Of a stretch of 44,857 nt of DNA, positions 36,852 to 44,857 are shown in pieces; within the stretch, counting starts at the first letter, position 1; every line of letters starts with the position of its first letter. This stretch comes from Campylobacter concisus. Lineage in GTDB: Bacteria; Campylobacterota; Campylobacteria; Campylobacterales; Campylobacteraceae. The stretch lies in contig NZ_PIQS01000007.1 of assembly GCF_003048405.1 (NCBI RefSeq), forward strand, positions 1-44,857, read 5' to 3'. Made by a program: the position numbers and the translations under genes. The notes under the pieces were generated by a model, which worked only from the letters and a program-made list of their open reading frames with translations, searched no databases and was not told the DNA's origin.

Positions 36852-37835
36852 TTAAATTTTCTTTTCCCACTCAAGGGCAGTTTTTATGATGAGAGCTAGA
36901 TCATCTCTTTTTGGCTTCCAGCTTGTTAGCGAGCGTAGTTTGCTTGCGTTTGAGATAAGGATGGCTGGGTCGCCGTCCCTTCTTGGCGCATTTAGCACTT
37001 TAAAATTTACTCCGCTTACTTTTTTTGCGGTCTCGATGACCTCTTTTACGCTAAATCCCCTGCCGTATCCCACATTAAAAGTTTCGCTACCATTTTTGCC
37101 AATATACTCTAGTGCGCTGATGTGAGCGTCTGCTAGGTCGCTAACGTGAATGTAGTCTCTAACGCATGTACCATCTTTTGTCGCGTAGTCATCGCCAAAG
37201 ATGCCCATGCTATCACGCTTGCCAAGTATAGTTTGCACAGCCACCTTGATAAGGTGCGTGGCATTTGGATAGTTTTGACCGATTAACCCCTCTTCGTCCG
37301 CGCCTGCCACGTTGAAGTAACGTAAAATCGCAAATTTAAAATTTTCATTTGAAGCGGCGTAGTCTTTGATGATCTGCTCGCTCATAAGCTTACTTCTGCC
37401 GTATGGATTTATCGGGTTTGTAGGCGTTGTTTCGCTCACCTCTGCCACGTCTGGCTCGCCATAAACTGCAGCAGTTGAGCTAAATATAAATTTATTTACA
37501 TTGTAAGTTTTTGCGTATCTTAGCACCCTCGCAACGTTTGCGGTGTTGTTTAGATAGTATTTTAGTGGCTCGCTCATACTCTCAAAAACCTCGATAAACG
37601 CCGCAAAATGGATGATCGCATCAAATTTACCATTTTCAAAAATTTCACTTAGGTCATCTTCTAAATTTGCGTTTATAAATTTAAAATTTCCGATTTTTTG
37701 GAGTGCCTCAAGTGCTTTTTGTGAGCCTTTGCAGAGATTGTCGATGATGGTTATCTCATCATTGCCTTGCTTTAAAAGTGCTTTTACTACGTGGCTGCCG
37801 ATGTATCCAGCACCACCTGTTACTAAAATTTTCAA
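36852..37835 (-). CDS. galE: UDP-GlcNAc/Glc 4-epimerase GalE (Gne)
   Basis: A 327-residue short-chain epimerase that interconverts UDP-GlcNAc/UDP-GalNAc and UDP-Glc/UDP-Gal. TGGAGYIGSHVVKALL at the N terminus, HFAAFIEVFESM near 75, catalytic SSTAAVYGE and YGRSK (Tyr near 145), LRYFNVAGADEEG and VRDYIHVSDLADAH. It matches C. jejuni GalE/Gne, which supplies GalNAc for the N-glycan, and also holds the same border position of the pgl locus. Translation starts at a TTG with AAAGG upstream. It is the first gene of the long minus-strand run. Confidence 0.95.
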   Translation of the reverse strand: MKILVTGGAGYIGSHVVKALLKQGNDEITIIDNLCKGSQKALEALQKIGNFKFINANLEDDLSEIFENGKFDAIIHFAAFIEVFESMSEPLKYYLNNTANVARVLRYAKTYNVNKFIFSSTAAVYGEPDVAEVSETTPTNPINPYGRSKLMSEQIIKDYAASNENFKFAILRYFNVAGADEEGLIGQNYPNATHLIKVAVQTILGKRDSMGIFGDDYATKDGTCVRDYIHVSDLADAHISALEYIGKNGSETFNVGYGRGFSVKEVIETAKKVSGVNFKVLNAPRRDGDPAILISNASKLRSLTSWKPKRDDLALIIKTALEWEKKI

Positions 37836-37862
37836 GTTTAAGCCTTTCGTAAAAAGTGGTTA

Positions 37863-37870
37863 ATTTTATC
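37863..37870 (-). promoter_or_regulatory. Promoter -10 region of the galE-pgl operon
   Basis: On the minus strand TTTTTGATAAAATT lies about 28 bases before the galE TTG, giving an extended -10 box in the only sizeable gap at the head of the glycosylation gene run. Confidence 0.55.
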
Positions 37871-37878
37871 AAAAATAG

Positions 37879-37899
37879 AGTAAAGCAAAAGTAAAGCAA
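37879..37899 (-). repeat. Two AGTAAAGCAA repeats one helical turn apart, before galE
   Basis: AGTAAAGCAA occurs at 37879-37888 and 37890-37899 on the plus strand (TTGCTTTACT on the minus strand), with 11-base spacing, directly upstream of the -10 region. Phasing on one face of the helix would suit a dimeric regulator or a curved upstream element. Confidence 0.4.
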
Positions 37900-37914
37900 G
37901 GCTTCGAACGAAAT

Positions 37915-38772
37915 TTAATCCTCTCTAACCCTCAAAAATATAGGAAACCTTGGCTTGCCATAAGACGTTAAATTTTGAAATTTATATGTGATTATGGAGC
38001 CTATCTTTGGGGGATTTGTGCGTTGCTCGTCGCTTAGTCCAGAGCCTATTTTAAAGGTAGTGCCAGCTTTTGCCTCATCATCCTTGCCGCCAATCGCTTT
38101 ACAGGTAAGCGAGCCAGCAAGATTAGCGTATTTACCGCTACCTTTATTTATGGAGACCACCTCGCACTCGGCATCTTTAAATTTCTTAAATTTAAGCGCA
38201 TTTTTGCTTCGTTTTCGCTCGTACGGTGCATTTGGCTCACGCACGACTACTCCCTCGCCGCCTTTTGCGATGATACTTTCAGCAAATTTTAAAAACTGAG
38301 CATTATCAAGCATTTTTGTCTGTTTTATGATGATTAAATTTTTATTTGGCTCATTTTTTAGAAATTTAGCCAAAACTTCAAGTCTGGCAAGCAAGTCACC
38401 ACTTGCCTCTGGCACATCAAAAATATGAAATTTTAGCCTGCTCCACGCCTTTTCGTCTGGTACTTTATCCATCACGGTCGCTTGAATTTCTTCAAATTTA
38501 AGCTCCTTTGCGTAAAGCTCGCCATCTAGTGCAAATTTTGGGAAATTTTTAGTAAAACTTATCGGTGCATTCAGTTTTTTACCCTGCCTTGAGAGTAAAT
38601 TCTCTCCGTCCCAGTAGGCACGCACGCCATCAAGCTTTTCGCTAGCTAACCAGCCTGAGACGTTTTGCTCTTTATACTCGCTAAGTCGCAGCAGGTCAAG
38701 AGAAAATGCAAAATTTAAAAGGAGTAGAACCGCAAAAATTATTCTGATCAGGCTTTTGCCTTGCAAAAACAA
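37915..38772 (-). CDS. ligE: Periplasmic ATP-dependent DNA ligase (LigE type)
   Basis: A 285-residue minimal ATP-dependent DNA ligase: adenylation domain with nucleotide-binding lysine in ASEKLDGVRAYWDG (KxDG, about 43-56), ALDGELYA near 82, EGVVVREPNAPYE near 180 and KFKKFKDAECEVV near 204, then an OB domain. A hydrophobic N terminus (about 8-24, ending AFS) is a signal peptide, so it acts in the periplasm, where such ligases may mend incoming DNA in naturally transformable bacteria. The start is a TTG inside the end of tag and is not certain. Confidence 0.9.
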   Translation of the reverse strand: MFLQGKSLIRIIFAVLLLLNFAFSLDLLRLSEYKEQNVSGWLASEKLDGVRAYWDGENLLSRQGKKLNAPISFTKNFPKFALDGELYAKELKFEEIQATVMDKVPDEKAWSRLKFHIFDVPEASGDLLARLEVLAKFLKNEPNKNLIIIKQTKMLDNAQFLKFAESIIAKGGEGVVVREPNAPYERKRSKNALKFKKFKDAECEVVSINKGSGKYANLAGSLTCKAIGGKDDEAKAGTTFKIGSGLSDEQRTNPPKIGSIITYKFQNLTSYGKPRFPIFLRVRED

Positions 38773-39326
38773 TATTCCAGATGATCGTCTAAAACTCCCA
38801 CACTTTGCAAAAAGGCATAGGTGCTAACAGAGCCTAAAAATTTAAACCCTCGCTTTTTTAGCTCCTTTGCCACAAAGTCAGACATCGGCGTAGTAGCTGG
38901 CACTTGTTTGATATCTTGATAGTGATTTATGATCTGTTTGCCGTCAAATTTGGGGTCAAATTTTCTTAGCAAATATCCCCACAAATAGTCATAAAAGCTG
39001 CCAAATTCTTTGGTTACGGATAAAAATGCAAGGGCGTTTGCAGAAAGCGATTTTAGTTTTAATCTGTTGCGAATCAACCTCTCATTTTGCATAAATTTAG
39101 CTATCTCAGCCTCACTATAAAGCTTGATCTTCTCTGGATCAAAGCCATCAAACGCCTCTCTCATAGCCTCTCTTTTTTGAAGCACTCCATGCCACGAAAG
39201 TCCCGCCTGAAATCCTTCCAGAACTATCATTTCAAAAAATTTTCTATCATCTTTTACGACTTTGCCCCACTCGTTATCGTGGTAAGCTATATCAAGCTCT
39301 CCTTTTGCCCATTCGCATCGCCTCAT
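38748..39326 (-). CDS. tag: DNA-3-methyladenine glycosylase I (Tag)
   Basis: A 192-residue helix-hairpin-helix glycosylase that removes 3-methyladenine from alkylated DNA. It begins MRRCEWAKGELDIAYHDNEWG, with the Cys4 and His17 zinc ligands, and ends DDHLEYCFCKAK with the partner His and Cys; the FEMIVLEGFQAGLSWHGVLQKREA core is typical. It overlaps the DNA ligase gene by 25 bases, giving a small DNA repair pair between sugar genes. Confidence 0.95.
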   Translation of the reverse strand: MRRCEWAKGELDIAYHDNEWGKVVKDDRKFFEMIVLEGFQAGLSWHGVLQKREAMREAFDGFDPEKIKLYSEAEIAKFMQNERLIRNRLKLKSLSANALAFLSVTKEFGSFYDYLWGYLLRKFDPKFDGKQIINHYQDIKQVPATTPMSDFVAKELKKRGFKFLGSVSTYAFLQSVGVLDDHLEYCFCKAKA

Positions 39327-39335
39327 CTGCTTTCC

Positions 39336-40394
39336 TTAAATTTTAACTCCGTAAAACTCGCAGTACCACTCAACAAATTTAGCCACGCCGTCATTTACTT
39401 TTGTATTTGGCTTGTAGTCAAAGTCGGCCACCAAGTCGCTCACATCAGCAAATGTCGCTGGTACGTCGCCTGCTTGAAGTGGGAGGAAATTTTTCTTGAT
39501 CTCACGGCCGATCTTTATCTCAACCGCCTTAATGTAGTCCATGAGCTCAACTGGACTGTTGTTGCCGATGTTATAGACCTTAAAAGGCGCTTTTGAGGTG
39601 GCAGGGTCTGGGTGCTTTGCATCCCAGTTTGGATTAGGTTTTGCAGGATTATCGATGCATTTTATGATGCCCTTTACGATGTCATCCACATAGGTAAAGT
39701 CACGCTTCATCTTGCCGTAGTTAAAGACGTCGATAGTTTTATCTTTAAGCGCTGCATCAACAAACAAAAATAGCGCCATATCAGGGCGTCCCCATGGTCC
39801 ATAAACCGTAAAAAAGCGAAGTCCGGTCGTTGGCACGCCAAAAAGATGGCTATAAGTATGCGCCATCATCTCGTTGCTCTTTTTAGTCGCTGCGTAGAGG
39901 CTTATAGGGTGATTTACTGCCTCGTGTGTAGAAAATGGCATGTTCTCATTTAGGCCATAAACCGAGCTAGAGCTTGCATAGACTAAATTTTTTATCTCAT
40001 TGTGGCGGCAGCATTCTAGGATATTCATAAAGCCTGTGATGTTGCTGTCTATGTAAGCTTTTGGGTTTATAAGCGAGTAGCGAACGCCTGCTTGTGCGGC
40101 TAAATTTACCACTACGTCAAATTTTTCTTTAGTAAAAAGCTCTTTCATAGTCTTTTCATCGGCCAAGTCGGCTTTTATAAATTTTAAATTCGGATGCGTT
40201 TTTGAGGTGATCAGCTTGCCATAATCTATCTCGCTAGTCTCAAAGCCAGCAGTTTTTAGGCGTGCGAGCTTTAAATTTACATCATAGTAGTCATTTATAA
40301 CGTCATACCCAACAACCTCATCGCCTCTTTTTATGAGTGCATTTGCCAAGTGAAATCCTATAAATCCAGCTGTTCCAGTTACTAAAATTTTCAT
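39336..40394 (-). CDS. NAD-dependent epimerase, probable UDP-glucuronate 4-epimerase
   Basis: A 352-residue extended short-chain epimerase: [33 protein letters not shown] at the N terminus (cofactor loop and the NDYYD word typical of UDP-glucuronate epimerases), [12 protein letters not shown] near 97, YASSSSVYG near 141, catalytic Tyr-Lys in YAATKKSNE near 168, and [16 protein letters not shown] near 192. It would turn the Ugd product UDP-GlcA into UDP-GalA. GC content and strand agree with its neighbours. Substrate is inferred from the family pattern. Confidence 0.87.
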   Translation of the reverse strand: MKILVTGTAGFIGFHLANALIKRGDEVVGYDVINDYYDVNLKLARLKTAGFETSEIDYGKLITSKTHPNLKFIKADLADEKTMKELFTKEKFDVVVNLAAQAGVRYSLINPKAYIDSNITGFMNILECCRHNEIKNLVYASSSSVYGLNENMPFSTHEAVNHPISLYAATKKSNEMMAHTYSHLFGVPTTGLRFFTVYGPWGRPDMALFLFVDAALKDKTIDVFNYGKMKRDFTYVDDIVKGIIKCIDNPAKPNPNWDAKHPDPATSKAPFKVYNIGNNSPVELMDYIKAVEIKIGREIKKNFLPLQAGDVPATFADVSDLVADFDYKPNTKVNDGVAKFVEWYCEFYGVKI

Positions 40395-40417
40395 ATTTTT
40401 CCTTTCATTTTTGGCTT

Positions 40418-40423
40418 ATTTTA
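40418..40423 (-). promoter_or_regulatory. Candidate -10 box (TAAAAT) before the 4-epimerase gene
   Basis: On the minus strand GCACTAAAATAAGCC lies in the 45-base gap, about 24 bases before the epimerase ATG, which has AAAGGA upstream. Confidence 0.4.
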
Positions 40424-40439
40424 GTGCAAAAATATAAAT

Positions 40440-41153
40440 TTACGTATTTAGATCAGGGTAGTCCCAAGCGTTAAATTTAGCTCTTAAATCGTCATTTTCC
40501 CAACCTTTGCAGCATAGCCACTCAAGCCCTGCACGTCTTCCCATAACGACCTCTTCGTCAAGTCCAGCAACCTTTTTGCCATTTATCCTAGCATCTACAC
40601 ACGCCCAGTGATAACGATAAACTAGGTCAAGTTTGCTTAAAATTTCATCCAAACTGCGTAGTTTTGAGCGGTTTTTTAGTCCGCCTTCTCTAAAGACATC
40701 CATCACAAACTCACAGTCGCAAATTTTATCCATCTGGCCTATATCTTTAGCTATGCCAAGCGCCCAAAGCAAGATCCAAAGCGACTCATATTTCCAGCCC
40801 ATATTTACGGCTGTTTTCATATCGGCTCTATCCTCAAAGACCTCTTTTTCTTTTACACTTAGATCGCCATAAAAATCGCCCAAAAAGTCTTTAGCCCAGG
40901 CTATCTCATCTTCACTTAGGTGGCCATTGTCGCGGATAGTGCAAGCACACATAATGGCCGTAAATGAGCAAACCGCACGAGCAATGATCTCATCAATGCT
41001 TCTTGGCGTAACTTCACTATTGTCATACCTTAGTGGCAGACTCTCAAGCACAGCCACGCCCTCTTTTTTTAAAATTTTTATACTCTCATCTTTTCTTTGT
41101 TGTGCTGTTTTTGGCATATCCGCACCTTTTTTAAAAATATCAAACACTCCCAT
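40440..41153 (-). CDS. DUF4272 domain protein of unknown function
   Basis: A 237-residue soluble protein with no signal or membrane segment. It carries what I recognise as the DUF4272 pattern: RSIDEIIARAVCSFTAIM near 52, WKYESLWILLWALGI near 118, a LVYRYHWACVDARINGK stretch near 177, and RRAGLEWLCCKGWENDD near 206. No catalytic motif is evident and no function is known to me. It starts two bases after mqo. A second ATG 12 codons in has a better ribosome site (AAGG), so the true protein may be shorter. Confidence 0.75.
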   Translation of the reverse strand: MGVFDIFKKGADMPKTAQQRKDESIKILKKEGVAVLESLPLRYDNSEVTPRSIDEIIARAVCSFTAIMCACTIRDNGHLSEDEIAWAKDFLGDFYGDLSVKEKEVFEDRADMKTAVNMGWKYESLWILLWALGIAKDIGQMDKICDCEFVMDVFREGGLKNRSKLRSLDEILSKLDLVYRYHWACVDARINGKKVAGLDEEVVMGRRAGLEWLCCKGWENDDLRAKFNAWDYPDLNT

Positions 41154-41155
41154 TT

Positions 41156-42502
41156 TTATTCAAAAAACTCGGCGTTAAATTTCTCTTCGTTAAAATTTTT
41201 ACCTAAAAATTTACAGGCTTCGATCATATCAGTTCTTGCTATTTCAAAACAACTAGTAGCCCCAGGGCTTGGAGTCATATTAAAACTTATGCCCTCGCCT
41301 GTGCTTATCTTGCCCTCGCCAAGCTCAAGGCACTTTTTATTACGGTCGATAACTTGCGGTCTTACGCCGCCAAAATTTATAGCATAGCTTAGGTCATTTT
41401 CACTTAGGCTTGGCACGATCTTTCTAGCGTCTTTTACAAATTCTTTTTTATTGATAAATGGCACTTCAAATAAGAAATTTCTTAAAATATAAGATCTGAT
41501 GTCGCTATCTTTTAAGAGATTTGTAAAGACTTCAAAGACATTTTTATCAAATTTTAGGCATTTACAAAAGTCAAAAAAGCTTGAACAGCCGTGATATCTC
41601 TCTAGTTTTGGTATGACTAGGGCTGTTGGGCCAAAGCGAGTGTTGCCATTAGCTAAGATATCTGGATCGCCATGAAGAGCGGCAAATGGTAGCTTATCGT
41701 TTTGCACCATATAGACTTTGCCGTTTAGTAAGCGTTTTTTTGCGAAATAAAAGCTTCCAGCAACGGGCAGTGTGCTAAGATGAAGCCCATAACCCATTTT
41801 GTGAGCTAAAAATAGCGAGTGTCCTCCAGCATCTACTACAACGTAGTTTGCGGTGATCACCTCGCCATCATTTATCTTTATGTGAAATGTATCACCCGCC
41901 TTTTTTATATCAGTTACTTCTGAGTTTAGACTGATCTCATAGCCATCCGCGCCTAAATTTAGCGCATTTTGCACAAGTGAGTTTGCTAAGCCACCAAAGT
42001 CCATCGTCGTAAACTGCCCATTTTGCGTGCCTATGGCGATGATGTTTTCTGGCCTCTCATTGCCATTTGCGTCAAAAACGACGTTTGGCTCGATCTGTTT
42101 TAACTTCTCTTTGTCATAAATTTCAAGGTAAGGAAAAAGCTCTCTAAAACTCTCATATCGCTCTTTCATGCGCTCTACTTCAGCATCTCCGATAGCTAGT
42201 GCCATCTTTTGATGAGCGAACATATATTTGCCATCAAGATTATATTTTAGGGCATATTTTACTGGCATATTTGCCACACGAGAGACTTTTTTCGCCTTTT
42301 CTAGTGTGTAGTTTGTCTCGATATCGCCACAATGAATGGTTTGTGAGTTACCTTTGCCGTTTGAATTTAGAGTAGCTACGCCGTCATATTTTTCTAAAAG
42401 TGCGACCTTTTTTATGTCGCTAAATGCAGCCAACTCATAAAAGAGCGCCGTCCCACTAATGCCTGCTCCGACAATTACCACTTCAAAGTGCTTCTGCCTC
42501 AT
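41156..42502 (-). CDS. mqo: Malate:quinone oxidoreductase Mqo
   Basis: A 448-residue FAD enzyme that oxidises malate to oxaloacetate and passes electrons to the quinone pool at the membrane. FAD-binding VVIVGAGISGTALFYELA and LLEKYDGVATLNSNGKGNSQTIHCGDIETNY at the N terminus, VVVDAGGHSLFLAHKMGYG near 225, and a C-terminal NFGGVRPQVIDR and TPSPGATSCFEIA stretch match the shorter epsilonproteobacterial Mqo. I prefer the ATG at 42502 with GGGAG upstream over a TTG four codons earlier. Confidence 0.9.
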   Translation of the reverse strand: MRQKHFEVVIVGAGISGTALFYELAAFSDIKKVALLEKYDGVATLNSNGKGNSQTIHCGDIETNYTLEKAKKVSRVANMPVKYALKYNLDGKYMFAHQKMALAIGDAEVERMKERYESFRELFPYLEIYDKEKLKQIEPNVVFDANGNERPENIIAIGTQNGQFTTMDFGGLANSLVQNALNLGADGYEISLNSEVTDIKKAGDTFHIKINDGEVITANYVVVDAGGHSLFLAHKMGYGLHLSTLPVAGSFYFAKKRLLNGKVYMVQNDKLPFAALHGDPDILANGNTRFGPTALVIPKLERYHGCSSFFDFCKCLKFDKNVFEVFTNLLKDSDIRSYILRNFLFEVPFINKKEFVKDARKIVPSLSENDLSYAINFGGVRPQVIDRNKKCLELGEGKISTGEGISFNMTPSPGATSCFEIARTDMIEACKFLGKNFNEEKFNAEFFE

Positions 42503-42537
42503 TTTTTCTCCCAAAAAAGTTTAGTCGCCAAAATGAT

Positions 42538-42543
42538 ACTATA
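42538..42543 (-). promoter_or_regulatory. Candidate -10 box (TATAGT) of mqo
   Basis: On the minus strand AATATAGTATCATT stands 35 bases before the mqo ATG in the 128-base gap after the receptor gene. Confidence 0.4.
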
Positions 42544-42606
42544 TTAATTTTAAAACAAACAGCATGGTGAAAAAAGCTAGAATTTTTATATAAAAGAGAA
42601 ATTTGG

Positions 42607-42627
42607 CAAGGCTTTCACCTCGCCTTG
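42607..42627 (-). terminator. Terminator-like hairpin after the TonB-dependent receptor
   Basis: On the minus strand CAAGGC and GCCTTG form a 6-bp stem around a 9-base loop, starting 3 bases after the receptor stop and followed by CCAAATTTCTCTTTT. The U-tract is interrupted, so moderate strength. Confidence 0.55.
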
Positions 42628-42630
42628 AAG

Positions 42631-44644
42631 TTAAAATTTATAAGATACGTTTACTTTGAAATTTCTACCCGGCTCCCAGTCTACATAGTCTGGATTGCCT
42701 GTATAATCAGCCATTCTTTGAGACTGCGAAGCATAAGTTTTATTAAAGAGGTTATAAATTCCAGCATTTATCTCTAGTCCTTTAAATTTACCGCTACTTG
42801 GCGTATAGCTAGCATAGATGTCGCTGACCGCATAGCTTGGTATCTTGGCATTTTCACTATTGCCAGCCGAGATGGTATTTTTCGAGGCAAAGTAGATTAG
42901 ATTGTAGCCTATTAGCGTATCAATCCTTGAAAATGCATACTCGGCGTTAAATGTGTATTTATCGCCTTGATCTCGGTAGCCAATGATATTTGAGGTGTAG
43001 TAGCTGCCGTTTGCTTTAGCAACCCTATCTTTGTATTTTACATTTTGATGAGTGTAGCTAGCAGCTAGGCTTAATGCATCTAAATTTAGCCTTGCAAGTA
43101 GCTCAACGCCACTTATATCAGCCCCGCCAGCGTTTATCCTAGCTAAGGTTGGATTTACGCCACCATTTGCTGCGTTGTTATCTACTATTAAATTTTTATA
43201 TTTTGTCATAAAGTATTTTGCAGAGAGGCTGTACGAGCTAGTTTCACTTATTTCACCTTGATATCTAACGCCCGTCTCATAGCTATTGCCAGTTGTCGCT
43301 TTTAGATCTTTATTTGCCGCCCAGCTTAAAGGCCTGCCCCTACTAGTTCCACTCGCCATCATAGACTCCATGACGTCAGGCCCTCTAAAGACCCTCGCAT
43401 AGCTTGCAAACGCATGCAAGCCTTTAATGATCTCATAATCAAGCGCAAGCGCTGGGGTAAATTCGTTAAATTTATAAGTGTAGCTCTTTACATTTCCAGC
43501 CCTACCATCGTAGCTTTTTAGCTCATGGTGCGTATATCTGATGCCAGGTGTAACGGTTAGCGAGCTAAAATTTAGTGCATCTTCTGCGTATATCGAGTAG
43601 TTATTTACCTTTTCTGGGTAGCGATTGTCTGGTTTGTTGAAATTTTTACTTTGATAAAACTCAGCACCATATCTAAATGTCTGCGTCAAAGTGCCGGTCT
43701 CGACTATACTCTTAGCCTTTGCATTTATACCGTTTGTTTTTACGCCTAAAATTTTTAAGACCGGGTCATCTTTTTTATGCTCGGTATTGTATACCGTTAC
43801 ATCTAAATTTAGAAGATTACTTGGTTTGTACTCGTATTTTAGCGTTGTAGTATCACGTTCATATTTTCGGTTATCAACAGGAAATTGACCAGTATACCAG
43901 CTGCCAAACTCGGCTCTCATTGGATACATGCCTTTAAATTCATTATGTTCTCTTGAGATAGAAATTCTATGTGCATCAAGGAAGCTATAACCAAGCTTTA
44001 AAAGATAGCTAAGATCGTTTCCGTCGCCGCCTATCTTTCTTTTGTTGCCGCTTTTGCCGTAGTCGTAGCCCTTGTGATTAATAGCAGCTATAAAGTCAAG
44101 TCCCTCAACTGGTGCAGTAAAGAGCATAAGACCTTGAGAAAATTCGCTGTTATTTGAGGCATATCCTGTCTTTATCTTTGCACCGATGATCTCACCACTT
44201 TCTAGCAAGTCTTTTGCGTCAACCGTTTTAAAGGCGACCGAACCGCCAAGTGCGCCTGAGCCGTTTACCACTGATCTTGAGCCAACCTCAACATCAACGG
44301 CTTTTATAAGATCTGGATCGATCAGCAAGTCAGCGTTGTGGTGAAATGTATTTCCGTTTTGTTTTGCGCCATCTATCGTGATATTTAGACCGCGATCGCT
44401 AACGCCCCCTCATGTAAATTTTTTGATTCATGCCGTTTGTGCCACCCACATAAACACCAGGAATATCTCTCATCACGTCTTTTACTAGGCCAGCATTTCT
44501 GGTTGAAATTTTGATGTCATCAACGCCGTATCCGCCACTGCTACTTGTTACCTCAACTCCGCTTAATACGCTCTCGTCTGCCCCATTTGCATAAACTGCT
44601 ATGCTTGCTACAAGAGAGAGTTTAAATAAGCTTTTAAATCTCAT
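42631..44644 (-). pseudogene. TonB-dependent outer-membrane receptor, split by a frameshift
   Basis: An outer-membrane siderophore/haem-type receptor in two frames. The first part (44644-44399) has a signal peptide ending VYANGA and the start of the plug domain (VLSGVEVTSSSGG, NAGLVKDVMRDIPGVYV, MNQKIYMRG), then meets TAG. The second frame continues at once with GVSDRGLNITIDGAKQNGNTFHHN and runs to 42631 as a full beta-barrel ending in VSYKF, the outer-membrane C-terminal signature. Removing one G from the G5 run at 44405-44409 restores one reading frame of about 670 codons. Barrel parts such as RGPDVMESMMASG and YNLFNKTYASQSQRM are intact. It may be a true mutation, a variable tract or a sequencing error. 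The substrate is unknown. Confidence 0.85.
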
Positions 44645-44663
44645 ATTTTCTCCTAATTTGGTT

Positions 44664-44683
44664 ATTAAAATTACTATTTTAAT
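44664..44683. promoter_or_regulatory. Palindrome over the likely receptor start site (candidate operator)
   Basis: ATTAAAAT (44664-44671) and ATTTTAAT (44676-44683) are perfect 8-base inverted arms around TACT, directly downstream of the TATAAA box. A repressor such as Fur could bind here, as expected for a TonB receptor, but the match to a known Fur box is not good. Confidence 0.4.
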
Positions 44684-44689
44684 TTTATA
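44684..44689 (-). promoter_or_regulatory. -10 box (TATAAA) of the TonB-dependent receptor gene
   Basis: On the minus strand TATGCTATAAAATT, an extended -10 pattern, lies 40 bases before the ATG at 44644, which has an AGGAG ribosome site. Confidence 0.5.
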
Positions 44690-44857
44690 GCATAATTTTG
44701 AGATTGAATATTATAATTTTAAGTATAAATTTTGGATAAATTTTTGAGTTTTTAGATAAAAATATAAACTATTTTTAAATTTTAATTATCTAATAAATTA
44801 ATTATATATCGAAATAAAGGACGAAATTATATGATTTTATCAAGGTAGTAAATAAGG

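Larger units (their letters stand above)
44645..44857. other. AT-rich upstream region of the receptor gene
   Basis: No gene is visible. It holds the receptor promoter and a palindrome on the left. On the plus strand AAAGGA near 44815 and AATAAGG at the very end look like ribosome sites, so a rightward divergent gene may begin just outside the window. Confidence 0.5.

Overview
The window looks like chromosomal DNA of a Campylobacter from the non-thermophilic C. concisus / C. curvus / C. showae side of the genus. Support: AT-rich DNA full of AAATTT words; -10 boxes without clear -35 boxes; a CheA with a fused receiver plus CheV; and two gene blocks I recognise from C. jejuni gene order. One block is serB-cheW-cheA-cheV-lpxH-like-greA-lpxB / surE-tcdA. 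The other is pssA-psd-ftsH-prmA-cheY-pgl-galE. Species assignment is inference; no rRNA or marker gene is present.

Layout. 1-1300: a lone tyrosine recombinase, then a short gap with an orphan promoter and a hairpin. 1301-8125 (minus): chemotaxis and lipid A operon, transcribed from lpxB through greA, an LpxH-like hydrolase, cheV, cheA and cheW to serB. 8228-9644 (plus): surE and tcdA, divergent from lpxB. 9645-10452: an 808-base noncoding gap between convergent genes, rich in inverted and degenerate repeats and carrying a G-quadruplex motif. 10453-12116 (minus): leuA with an upstream leader peptide. 12113-37835 (minus): an almost unbroken run of genes, mostly overlapping or nearly abutting (pssA, psd, ftsH, prmA, cheY, hisA, hisH, then the protein N-glycosylation locus up to galE). 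37915-42502 (minus): periplasmic DNA ligase, Tag glycosylase, a UDP-glucuronate 4-epimerase-like gene, a DUF4272 protein and mqo. 42631-44644: a TonB-dependent receptor broken by a single-base frameshift.

How the genes work together. PglF, PglE and PglD make UDP-diNAcBac. PglC loads it on undecaprenyl phosphate, and PglA, PglJ, two PglH-like enzymes, a GT2 and a GT25 enzyme extend it. A Wzx-type flippase, not the ABC flippase PglK, sits where the lipid-linked oligosaccharide would be exported. Two different PglB oligosaccharyltransferases are encoded; the second lacks the arginine that reads the acidic -2 residue of the sequon. Two nucleotide-sugar dehydrogenases and two epimerases suggest uronic-acid sugars in the glycan. 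An ecotin-family periplasmic protease inhibitor is embedded by overlapping start/stop codons between the two dehydrogenases.

The most interesting element is a compact leucine attenuator. A perfect TATAAT box inside the 3' end of pssA, a strong Shine-Dalgarno, and a 27-codon ORF overlapping the pssA stop lead into five consecutive leucine codons. Those codons run into a hairpin followed by a U-rich tract, 65 bases before leuA.
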